From Nitrosomonas sp. (GTDB lineage: Bacteria; Pseudomonadota; Gammaproteobacteria; Burkholderiales; Nitrosomonadaceae): a stretch of DNA of 37,354 nt. The translations under genes and the position numbers were made by a program. Below are positions 28,747 to 35,924 of the stretch, one piece after another. The DNA is taken from contig SSFW01000062.1 in NCBI GenBank assembly GCA_008015595.1, forward strand, positions 1 to 37,354, read 5' to 3'. Positions within the stretch are counted from its first letter, which is position 1, and the number at the start of each line of letters is the position of its first letter. The notes under the pieces are model-generated. The model ran no database searches. It was not told the DNA's origin and saw nothing but the letters and a program-made list of their open reading frames with translations.

Positions 28747-30087
28747 ATGAAAACAATCCTTACAGCAGCCATATTATTCATTATGATAATCACCTCCCTC
28801 GCCATTGGAAAAACCATTACACAAAATTCCGGAAAATCGAATCAAATCATGAATTCAACTACAGATTATATTGTCTTCGGTATGGGTTGTTTCTGGGGTG
28901 CTGAGAAGCGCATGAGTGAAATTCCCGGTGTCATCGATGTGGAAAGCGGCTATGCCGGCGGCGATATCGTCAATGCAAACTATCAGCAAATCCTAGCGCA
29001 TGAAAAAGCGTTACGTGCTGGAAAAACTGAAGCTCGGAATCACGCTGAAGTTATCAAGGTGACGTTCAATCCAGAAAAAGTATCGCTGGAAACCGTGCTG
29101 GCAAAATTCTGGGAAAATCATAACCCCACCCAAGGCGATCGCCAGGGCAATGACATCGGCAGCAACTACCGCAGCGCGATTTACTACCACAACCCCGCTC
29201 AGCTAGCCCAGGCACAAGTTACTCAGCAAGTCTACCAGCAAGCGCTTACTGCCGCAGGATATGGCGCCATCACCACGGAAATCTTGCCTTTGAAGAATTA
29301 CCTGACAGCGGAAGAATATCATCAGAATTATTTGCAAAAGAATCCTAATGGCTACTGTGGGTTGGGCGGTGTCGGCGTAAAGTACCCGCAAGCAAACCAA
29401 ACCCTGAGCCAAAATCCTAACGCAACAGATGCTAAAATTGCTGAACTCCTGAAACCGCTCAAAGGCAGCGAGCTAAACCACGCGCAACAACTGGTTATTT
29501 TCGAAGCGGAGAACTGTGAATACTGCAAGCTGTTCGATCAAGACATCCTTAACTACTGGCAAGCGGAAGTCCCCGTCGCCGCAACCCTAAACCCCAATCC
29601 CCCTGAAGGCTGGACATTAGAAAAATCGCTGTTCGCGGCGCCTACCATCGTTTTATTTCGCAATGGCCAAGAAGTCGCGCGCTACACAGGCTATAACGGG
29701 GAAATCACCAATTTCTGGAAATGGCTCGGATTCCAGCTATTATCGCCCGAGCAACAAAAAATTGCGTTCCAGCACGGCACGGAACCGCCCTTTACCGCGC
29801 CTAATCTCGATGAAAAAAGACCGGGGCGCTTTGTCGATCCCATTACGGGCGCCACTTTATTTCTGAGTAAAACGAAATTTGACAGTAAAACCGGTTGGCC
29901 AAGCTTCTTCGATCCCGTCGAAGGATCGGTAACACTGCATAACGACGACTCGCTCGGTATGCGCCGAATCGAAGTCCGCAGCGCAAGTTCCGGCATCCAT
30001 CTCGGCCATGTGTTCAACGATGGCCCTGCACCCAGCTATAAACGCTATTGCATCAATGGCAACGTGCTGAAATTCATACCGGATTAA
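28747..30087 (+). CDS. msrAB: Membrane-anchored MsrA-thioredoxin-MsrB fusion
   Basis: Repairs oxidised methionine in exported proteins; 446 residues from ATG 28747 (AAAGG ribosome site). An in-frame ATG 13 codons upstream has none. The order is a signal or anchor segment (TAAILFIMIITSLAIG), an MsrA domain with GMGCFWGAE (catalytic Cys48), a thioredoxin-like middle domain with CEYC (Cys257 and Cys260), and an MsrB domain with GWPSF (383-387), HLGHVFNDGP and RYCIN (catalytic Cys435). The MsrB zinc-binding Cys pairs are absent. Neisseria PilB instead places the thioredoxin domain first. The middle domain may transfer electrons to both reductases. The domains are complete and no frameshift is seen. 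Confidence 0.92.
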   Translation: MKTILTAAILFIMIITSLAIGKTITQNSGKSNQIMNSTTDYIVFGMGCFWGAEKRMSEIPGVIDVESGYAGGDIVNANYQQILAHEKALRAGKTEARNHAEVIKVTFNPEKVSLETVLAKFWENHNPTQGDRQGNDIGSNYRSAIYYHNPAQLAQAQVTQQVYQQALTAAGYGAITTEILPLKNYLTAEEYHQNYLQKNPNGYCGLGGVGVKYPQANQTLSQNPNATDAKIAELLKPLKGSELNHAQQLVIFEAENCEYCKLFDQDILNYWQAEVPVAATLNPNPPEGWTLEKSLFAAPTIVLFRNGQEVARYTGYNGEITNFWKWLGFQLLSPEQQKIAFQHGTEPPFTAPNLDEKRPGRFVDPITGATLFLSKTKFDSKTGWPSFFDPVEGSVTLHNDDSLGMRRIEVRSASSGIHLGHVFNDGPAPSYKRYCINGNVLKFIPD

Positions 30088-30118
30088 TAAAGAAGTTAAA
30101 CGCTAACTCGCACATCCC

Positions 30119-30137
30119 CCCGTGGCTTTGCCACGGG
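30119..30137. repeat. Perfect hairpin downstream of msrAB
   Basis: Arms CCCGTGGC (30119-30126) and GCCACGGG (30130-30137) with a TTT loop, 31 bases after the msrAB stop. The stem is GC-rich but is followed by ATAGTTCG and not a T-run, so it is a weak candidate for an intrinsic terminator. It may instead be a REP-like or IS200/IS605-type end hairpin. No transposase gene is next to it. Confidence 0.6.
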
Positions 30138-30252
30138 ATAGTTCGTATTTCCATATCGCCTCGATTATCTGTTGATTTAAAAGTCAACTGTGCATGATGC
30201 TGCTCTTCAAAACACTGTATCAGCAAATTGACTTGCTAAAAATCAGGTATTT

Positions 30253-30266
30253 TTGATCTATATCAA
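30253..30266 (+). promoter_or_regulatory. FNR-type box upstream of PEP-CTERM gene
   Basis: TTGAT (30253-30257), CTAT, ATCAA (30262-30266) is an exact match to the FNR consensus TTGAT-N4-ATCAA. It sits inside a longer perfect inverted repeat with 10-base arms (30248-30257 and 30262-30271). Its centre is at 30259.5. With the -10 at 30289-30294 and a start near 30301, the site is at about -41.5, the class II activator position. Dnr and NnrR bind the same motif, so the regulator is not certain. Confidence 0.75.
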
Positions 30267-30288
30267 AAATAGACAATTCCCAAGCAAG

Positions 30289-30294
30289 TATTAT
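30289..30294 (+). promoter_or_regulatory. Probable -10 element (TATTAT)
   Basis: TATTAT at 30289-30294 lies 22 bases downstream of the FNR-type box and about 40 bases before the start codon. No -35 hexamer is needed if the FNR-type regulator acts from -41.5. The expected start of transcription is near 30301. Confidence 0.5.
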
Positions 30295-30334
30295 GGGTAT
30301 TGAGCAGTAAAAAATTAGAAGAAGGAGAACAACA

Positions 30335-31099
30335 ATGATGCGATTCCCTCAATTAGTTCTTTGTTTATTGATAACTGTTATATCCCTTGCACAAGCAAAA
30401 TCTGCGCAAGCAACGATTATAGGTTTTTCTTATCTAGCAAATATTAACTTCCGTCAGGTTGTAGGAGCAATTCCCCAGGAACTCGATCCTTTGAGGTGGT
30501 CAACCGAAGTCTTCGGTTCCTACTATTTTGATTCTGCTACTCAAAATACGAGTCAGGAACCTTCGATAGGATTTTACGAAAATACACTACCATTTGTGTC
30601 TGGCGCCCATTTCCTGCGCTGGCATGTAGGTCCAAGCATTAGACCGCCAGAAGTCAGCTTCCAAGATACCGGTGTGAGTATTTTTAATGATTGGCCGATT
30701 CCTAATAATCCCCCGCTACCTGAACCAGAACACATGGACTCTTATAGTGTTGGTAGTAATACGCTTATGCACGTATCAGGACAATCTGATCTTACAGCTA
30801 TTCTGGGTTCAGTCTATTTTATCTACTCTAGCATCGGTCCGATAACTGCACCAAGTGGACCCTTCGACTCGATCGCTCTTCCTTTAACTCCGCCAGTACT
30901 CAAAGATTTTACTGATGGTCACTACTGGGAGTTCAATCTGCAAAAATTTGGATCGGACGGTTGGCGTATCAATTTAATCGGAGATGTGGTGATGCTAAAA
31001 CTGGCAGCAGCTCCGGAACCATCATCACAATGGTTAAGCTTAATCGGTCTTCTTTCTTTATTATTGTTCCAACAAAGAAAAAGGCACAATAACCAATAA
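30335..31099 (+). CDS. PEP-CTERM sorting domain-containing exported protein
   Basis: 254 residues with a signal peptide (LVLCLLITVISLAQAKSAQA). The mature region is beta-rich, with aromatic and Pro/Ser-rich stretches, and has no recognised enzymatic motif. The C-terminus is a standard PEP-CTERM signal: APEPSS, a hydrophobic segment (WLSLIGLLSLLLF) and the basic tail QQRKRHNNQ, predicted to be recognised by an exosortase. A good ribosome site (GGAG, 30324-30327) sits 7 bases before ATG 30335; the second ATG follows at once. It is controlled by an FNR-type promoter. The function is unknown. Confidence 0.85.
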   Translation: MMRFPQLVLCLLITVISLAQAKSAQATIIGFSYLANINFRQVVGAIPQELDPLRWSTEVFGSYYFDSATQNTSQEPSIGFYENTLPFVSGAHFLRWHVGPSIRPPEVSFQDTGVSIFNDWPIPNNPPLPEPEHMDSYSVGSNTLMHVSGQSDLTAILGSVYFIYSSIGPITAPSGPFDSIALPLTPPVLKDFTDGHYWEFNLQKFGSDGWRINLIGDVVMLKLAAAPEPSSQWLSLIGLLSLLLFQQRKRHNNQ

Positions 31100-31125
31100 A
31101 ATTTCTTTATTACCAGTTAAGGATC

Positions 31126-31167
31126 GGGAGCGTGTTTGCAGTTACACCAGTAACCTCAAACGCTCCC
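31126..31167. terminator. Compound hairpin at the hsdR 3' end
   Basis: A long fold: GGGAGCG (31126-31132) pairs with CGCTCCC (31161-31167), then TTTG (31135-31138) with CAAA (31157-31160), leaving a 2-base bulge. A 2-by-2 internal loop follows, then GTTAC (31141-31145) pairs with GTAAC (31150-31154) around a 4-base loop. It covers the hsdR stop and sits between convergent genes. There is no T-run on either strand, so it may act as a Rho-independent-like barrier, as mRNA stabiliser, or mark an island edge. Confidence 0.5.
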
Positions 31168-34017
31168 GCCCATGCCTTCGATAAAGGTATCGATAAACGA
31201 TTTGATTTTTTCAGCCACCCGCTGAACAGTCGGTTTACGTTCCAGGATTTTAGGCTTGAAATTCAGCGCATCGACAATTTCCTGATCGCGCGGTAAGCGG
31301 TTGGCAAACGCGTAATGGCTGAGCAGTTTCTCCAGCGCTGGCGGTACCAGGTTCTCATCGCTGCATAACGCGCTGAACGCCTGCTGTTTACGATCCGCCC
31401 AATAGCTTTCAAATGCTTGAATCACATTGTCGTTCGGTTGCAGCTTTGGCAGATTTTCTTGCATGAACGCCTCTATCAATGCGCGTTTACTGCGTAATTG
31501 CACTTCACCCGCAACCAGATCGATGATTTCTTTTTGCCGTTTCTTGGCTTCTTGGGGGGCTAATTTATTGAGGCTTACCAGCAAATTCAGAATATAAGCC
31601 ACATTGATCTCATCGCGATGAATCAGGCTCAGCTCAAAATCCACATCATCGAGGATCGACGCTTTGTCGACCGCCTGCCGTTTCCTGACTTTATCATGGA
31701 TATCCAGATATTTGCTCTTATAGTCTTCGAAAGGCTGCGCGGCTAGCGCCAAATCGTCGGTATTAAAATCCGCAAAAGTCGTCAAAATGTTACGCAAGCG
31801 CAGCAACTCGCGAAACTGTGTCACAAACGCCAATTCCGCCTTTTCATCGGGTAAAGTATCTACACTGGCAACGGTTGGCGCAATCGCCAGCAATGCTTCC
31901 GTTGCCTGATTGAACTGCTGTACATAGCTTTCATACGGTTCCAGCAATACCGTTTCCTTGGCATTCTTGCTGGAAAATAGCGCAATTGCCTCATCGGTTG
32001 CCGCTTTCAGATTGCGAAAACAAACGATATTGCCCTGCGACTTCTTTTCGTTGAGGATGCGGTTGGTGCGCGAAAACGCTTGTACCAATCCATGATATTT
32101 GAGATTTTTATCGACATACAGCGTATTCAAGCGTGGGCTATCGAAACCAGTTAAAAACATATTCACCACCAGCAAAATATCGATTTCACCATTGCGCACC
32201 CGCTTGGCAATATCCTGGTAATAATTGTAGAACGACTGGTTATCATTGGTGCTGTATTTCGTGCCGAACAGCGCATTGTAATCGTTGATATACTCGTCCA
32301 GCTTGTCGCGACTGCTTTGGTTGATTTTTGCGCCGCTCGGCACATCGGGCGATTCTTCGGGAATCAAGCCGTTCGCTTGCGGATTTTCTTCATTCGCGGC
32401 ATAACTGAATATCGTGGCCAGCTTAAGCGGTCGCTCAGCCTGGGCTTGCTTCACTTTGAATAATTCATAATAGTCGATCAACGTATTGATACTGCTCACG
32501 CAGAGCATCGCGGTAAAATTTGGCGCTTTGGTTTTCTGCGCATGGTGCGCAAGAATATAATCGACGATCTTTTCTAGCCGCTGCCGGCTATCGAGCAATT
32601 CCTGGCGGTCGATGGCCTCCACGTCGATATCCAATTCATTGGCGCTATCCTTGTGCCGGTAGCGGCCGACATACTCTACCGCGAAGCGCAGCACGTTTTC
32701 ATCCCGAATCGCATCGACAATCACATATTTGTGCAAACATTCGCCGAATAAATCATGTGTGGTCTTGAGCTGCCCGAAGCCATTGCTCGCGTTCTCCGCA
32801 AAAATCGGCGTGCCAGTAAAGCCAAATAACTGCGCGTTGCTAAAAAAGCGTTTGATATTCTGATGAATTTCCCCAAACTGGCTGCGGTGGCATTCATCGA
32901 AAATAAACACGAATTTCTTCGCTTTCAAATGGCCAATCTTGTCGAGGTAATGTTCCTTGATAATGGCGTTGTTGAGCTTCTGCAATGTGGTAACGATCAG
33001 TTTCACGCTATCATCGTTCAATTGCCTCACCAAGTTGTGCGTGTTAGAAGTAGCATCCACACTGCCTTTGGCAAACGCGTTGAATTCGCGCGTGGTTTGG
33101 TAATCTAGATCTTTACGATCGACCACGAATAACACCTTATGCACTTTCGGCAAGCGCATGATGATTTGGCTGGCCTTGAACGAAGTCAGCGTCTTGCCCG
33201 ATCCGGTGGTGTGCCAGATATAAGCATTGTCGTTGCTGTTCTTCACCCGATCCACCAGCGCTTCGGTGGCGTAAAACTGATAAGGGCGCAGTACCTTCAA
33301 CACCCCTTCCTCGGTGATCACGGTGTAATGCGTGATCATCTTGGCGATATGGCACGGTTTCAGGAACACATCGGCAAACTCGCACAAATCGGACAAGCGG
33401 TTATTATTCTTGTCCGTCCAGTAGAACGTTTGCTGAAACGATTGATTCTTATTGTTGGCAAAATACTTGGTATTAACGCCGTTGCTGATGATGAAAAGCT
33501 GCACATACTGAAACAGCCCCGCCCCAGCGTCAAACGATTCATGTTGATAGCGGTTCACCTGGTTGAATGCCACTTTCAGTTCTGCACCACGCCGTTTGAG
33601 TTCGATTTGCACCAGTGGCAACCCGTTGATCAGAAGGGTCACATCGTAACGGTTGTTGCGTTTGCCTGCCATGCTGACTTGGTGGGTCACCTGAAACTCG
33701 TTCTGGCACCAATCCTCGCAGTTCAAAAAACTCAGCCAGAGGGTTTCCGCCGCTTGACCGTTAGCGGCTTCGCGCTTCAGTGCAAACCGGTCACGCAATA
33801 GTTGGGCGCGTTCCACAATGCCACCAGTGTTCAAATGGTTCAGGATGCGCTCGAATTCGGCCTGGGTAAGCGAGACATCACCGTTGTGGATTTCCAGTTG
33901 GCGCTTGAGATTGGTGAGCATTGCCGCTTCATCGTCGATGCGCACCCGCGCATATTCCATGCGCTCAAGCTGCTCGATCAAGCCTTGTTCCAAGGCAAAT
34001 TCGGATTGGGTAGCCAT
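31156..34017 (-). CDS. hsdR: Type I restriction enzyme R subunit
   Basis: Translocating and cutting subunit of a type I system, about 953 residues, resembling EcoR124I HsdR (type IC). The N-terminal nuclease shows Asp125, Glu139 and Lys141 (YDVTLLINGLPLVQIELKRR), with the same spacing as EcoR124I D151/E165/K167. The SF2 motor follows with Walker A TGSGKT (271-276), DECH (374-377), FGFTGTP and later motif VI QAFSRTNR. The ATG at 34015-34017 overlaps the mazF stop by one base (TGATG), so coupling to mazF is expected; a TTG one codon upstream is less likely. It needs HsdM and HsdS for activity. HsdM is apparently broken here. Confidence 0.93.
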   Translation of the reverse strand: MATQSEFALEQGLIEQLERMEYARVRIDDEAAMLTNLKRQLEIHNGDVSLTQAEFERILNHLNTGGIVERAQLLRDRFALKREAANGQAAETLWLSFLNCEDWCQNEFQVTHQVSMAGKRNNRYDVTLLINGLPLVQIELKRRGAELKVAFNQVNRYQHESFDAGAGLFQYVQLFIISNGVNTKYFANNKNQSFQQTFYWTDKNNNRLSDLCEFADVFLKPCHIAKMITHYTVITEEGVLKVLRPYQFYATEALVDRVKNSNDNAYIWHTTGSGKTLTSFKASQIIMRLPKVHKVLFVVDRKDLDYQTTREFNAFAKGSVDATSNTHNLVRQLNDDSVKLIVTTLQKLNNAIIKEHYLDKIGHLKAKKFVFIFDECHRSQFGEIHQNIKRFFSNAQLFGFTGTPIFAENASNGFGQLKTTHDLFGECLHKYVIVDAIRDENVLRFAVEYVGRYRHKDSANELDIDVEAIDRQELLDSRQRLEKIVDYILAHHAQKTKAPNFTAMLCVSSINTLIDYYELFKVKQAQAERPLKLATIFSYAANEENPQANGLIPEESPDVPSGAKINQSSRDKLDEYINDYNALFGTKYSTNDNQSFYNYYQDIAKRVRNGEIDILLVVNMFLTGFDSPRLNTLYVDKNLKYHGLVQAFSRTNRILNEKKSQGNIVCFRNLKAATDEAIALFSSKNAKETVLLEPYESYVQQFNQATEALLAIAPTVASVDTLPDEKAELAFVTQFRELLRLRNILTTFADFNTDDLALAAQPFEDYKSKYLDIHDKVRKRQAVDKASILDDVDFELSLIHRDEINVAYILNLLVSLNKLAPQEAKKRQKEIIDLVAGEVQLRSKRALIEAFMQENLPKLQPNDNVIQAFESYWADRKQQAFSALCSDENLVPPALEKLLSHYAFANRLPRDQEIVDALNFKPKILERKPTVQRVAEKIKSFIDTFIEGMGGSV

Positions 34018-34400
34018 CAAAGCTGGATGATTTGATTCAAACGTTCACAAACCTGCACAAACAAACTATCGCCAAGCTTGCCCAGTGGATGCGGTTTTGC
34101 ACTGCGTACCCGCCAATCAAATGACTTGGGCTGATGGCACAGCACATAACTGATTTGCTCCATTTTACGTTTGGTCGTTGTACCGACGGCAACAGCAAAA
34201 GGATTGTCGGCATTATAGTCCGCAGTGGTCATCGGCAAACCGATTACCAGTGAAGTTCTATCGTTAAAGATGGACGGTGATAGTACAAGAAATGGATGAA
34301 TATCACGCATTTCCTGCCCAGCCTGCGGATTGCAATCAATCCAAATGATATCCTGACGATCAGGTAACCATAACGGTTGGCCGCCGGCCGCTTTTACCAT
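34017..34400 (-). CDS. mazF: MazF/PemK-family toxin
   Basis: Probable sequence-specific mRNA interferase of a type II toxin-antitoxin module, about 127 residues from ATG 34398-34400. The longer frame upstream lies over the antitoxin gene and is not needed. Family features are WLPDRQDIIWIDCNPQAG at the N-terminus, HPFLVLSPSIFN and GLPMTTADYN, with the conserved Thr pair. The position matching E. coli MazF Arg29 (HRPAVVLSP) is His here (IHPFLVLSP). It is 7 bases downstream of the antitoxin gene and overlaps hsdR. Confidence 0.85.
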   Translation of the reverse strand: MVKAAGGQPLWLPDRQDIIWIDCNPQAGQEMRDIHPFLVLSPSIFNDRTSLVIGLPMTTADYNADNPFAVAVGTTTKRKMEQISYVLCHQPKSFDWRVRSAKPHPLGKLGDSLFVQVCERLNQIIQL

Positions 34401-34407
34401 GGGTTGG

Positions 34408-34662
34408 TTACCACTTTTCAGCACCCAGTCGTTGCGCTGATGGCATCGCTTCGCCACCATGCCGGGCAGGATCAAATTGTGCCAAGCGTTGCTCCAAAGT
34501 TAACGCTTTATCCTGCACCGGCGTAATGATAATTTGCCCGTTGGATACCGTGAGTTTCACTTGTTGATCGGCATGCACATGCGCTTCACGCGCAATCGCT
34601 GCGGGCAATCGCACACCCAAATTATTGCCCCATTGTTTGATATCCAGAATCACTTCACTCAT
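34408..34662 (-). CDS. mazE: MazE/AbrB-type antitoxin
   Basis: 84 residues. The N-terminal swapped-hairpin AbrB-type DNA-binding domain is recognised by IKQWGNNLGVRLPAAIAREA (about residues 8-27) and LTVSNGQIIITPV. The C-terminal tail (TLEQRLAQFDPARHGGEAMP) is the type that wraps the toxin. It precedes mazF by 7 bases. A GGGAG ribosome site precedes the ATG. It is expected to repress its own promoter at the palindrome 34685-34704, and more strongly in complex with MazF. Confidence 0.88.
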   Translation of the reverse strand: MSEVILDIKQWGNNLGVRLPAAIAREAHVHADQQVKLTVSNGQIIITPVQDKALTLEQRLAQFDPARHGGEAMPSAQRLGAEKW

Positions 34663-34684
34663 GACGACGCTCCCAAACCCATAC

Positions 34685-34704
34685 GTTTATACAGAAGTAT
34701 AAAC
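34685..34704 (-). promoter_or_regulatory. Putative MazE operator
   Basis: Perfect inverted repeat with arms GTTTATAC (34685-34692) and GTATAAAC (34697-34704) and a 4-base spacer, 23 to 42 bases upstream of the mazE start. It overlaps the -10 of the predicted promoter (34696-34724), which is the usual position for autorepression by an antitoxin. Confidence 0.7.
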
Positions 34705-34724
34705 ATAACTTAAACAGCAATCAA
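34696..34724 (-). promoter_or_regulatory. Predicted sigma70 promoter of mazE-mazF-hsdR
   Basis: On the minus strand, -35 TTGATT (34719-34724) and -10 TATACT (34696-34701) are separated by exactly 17 bases. Both lie in the 66-base gap between hsdS and mazE. The predicted start is near 34689, giving a leader of about 27 bases. The -10 lies inside the palindrome. This would let mazEF, and hsdR behind it, be expressed independently of hsdM and hsdS. Confidence 0.6.
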
Positions 34725-34728
34725 ATCA

Positions 34729-35922
34729 TCAAACGAATAACTGCTGCAACAAGCCTTTTTTATAGCGTTTCACGGCTTCAAGCTGGGTTTGCGCTTGGGT
34801 GATTTTGTCGTCGATGGCAGTGAGGAAGTTGGCGATTTTGGTTTGTTCGTGGATATGCGGTAATGGAAAGCTGAAATTTAAAACATCACTTTTTGATAAG
34901 TTTTGTTGCGATGATCCTTGTCCATACAATTTAAAATATTTCTGATTGTAATTGATGTAAAAAGAAGCAAACCTAACATCAATATTAATTTTTGCTCTTA
35001 ATCCACCCACTCTTTGATTTAGAACATATTTATCAGATGGAATTATATCCGTAAGTCCCAAGAAGTTCCCATGAGCAACATCACTCAAAATCATTACCAA
35101 GTCATCCTTAATGAGAGAAAAATCAGTTTGCGAAACTCTCTTGTGGTCGGTTTTGAGTTTTCCTGATATGTCGATGCTATTAAGAGTAATCAGAAAAAAA
35201 TCGCCATTGTCTGAAATTTCATTCTCAAAGGATTTGCCATTTCTATATTCAAATGCATCACCTAACACACTTTCCTCCCACGCTGGAAACTCCTGCCCAT
35301 CGTTATCCTTAAACCTCAATTTCTGGCTAAAAATCTGCTGCATCACGCCTTTTTTGTATTGCGCTAATAAGTCACATTTTTGCGTGAACTGGGTGATTTT
35401 TTCATCGATCGCCGTGAGAAAGTTGGCGATTTTGGTTTGTTCGGGAAGCTGGCGTGGATAGTGAAGCTCTAAAGATCTTACTATGCTAAAACTTAAAGCT
35501 GGCATTGCTCCACCAAACATTACTGTTTGAAAATACTTAAACACTTGCTCTCTTTTTAAATATTCAAAAAGAAAATCGTTATCTAAAATTTTAGTTTCAG
35601 GATGGATTCTAAATAAATTATTTGCCAATACCCCATCAAAACCTCTCGAAATGTAACCTGCAGTTGCGCCGTACCTTACAACAACTATTTCCTTCGAGGT
35701 AATGTATTTGTTACTTGATAACTCTATAGGTATAAATCTAAAATCAAAAGAATTCTGTGTGTAATTTTCAATTCTTAGAAATTTCACATATCCTTCTTTA
35801 GCTTCATTTATTTGCAATTCTAAATCCACCTGAATGCCTTGAGAAAACCCACAAATATTTCCCAATTTTTCATGTGCCCATTCATCGGAAAACGCAGGAA
35901 ACCGCAATCGTGGCACATTCAT
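34729..35922 (-). CDS. hsdS: Type I restriction-modification specificity subunit S
   Basis: Determines the bipartite DNA target of the enzyme, about 397 residues from ATG 35920-35922 (MNVPRLRFPAFSDEW). Two target-recognition domains of about 150-160 residues are each followed by a conserved helical repeat: EQTKIANFLTAIDEKIT at the middle and EQTKIANFLTAIDDKIT near the C-terminus. Both helices end in YKKG(V/L)(M/L)QQ. The TRDs are visibly AT-richer than the repeats, a common sign of exchanged specificity cassettes. The ATG is 2 bases after the hsdM stop, showing a tight operon. The recognition sequence cannot be predicted. Confidence 0.93.
   Translation of the reverse strand: MNVPRLRFPAFSDEWAHEKLGNICGFSQGIQVDLELQINEAKEGYVKFLRIENYTQNSFDFRFIPIELSSNKYITSKEIVVVRYGATAGYISRGFDGVLANNLFRIHPETKILDNDFLFEYLKREQVFKYFQTVMFGGAMPALSFSIVRSLELHYPRQLPEQTKIANFLTAIDEKITQFTQKCDLLAQYKKGVMQQIFSQKLRFKDNDGQEFPAWEESVLGDAFEYRNGKSFENEISDNGDFFLITLNSIDISGKLKTDHKRVSQTDFSLIKDDLVMILSDVAHGNFLGLTDIIPSDKYVLNQRVGGLRAKINIDVRFASFYINYNQKYFKLYGQGSSQQNLSKSDVLNFSFPLPHIHEQTKIANFLTAIDDKITQAQTQLEAVKRYKKGLLQQLFV
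34826..34849 (-). repeat. Direct repeat inside hsdS
   Basis: A 24-base sequence at 34826-34849 recurs identically at 35420-35443, inside the two helical repeats of HsdS (coding around EQTKIANF). The copies are 594 bases apart in the same orientation. Such repeats permit recombination that swaps or deletes target-recognition domains. Confidence 0.8.
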
Positions 35923-35924
35923 AC

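Noticed and set aside
32520-33801. Several plus-strand open frames within hsdR
   Set aside because: They are shadows on the opposite strand of a well-supported hsdR gene, with no recognisable motifs.
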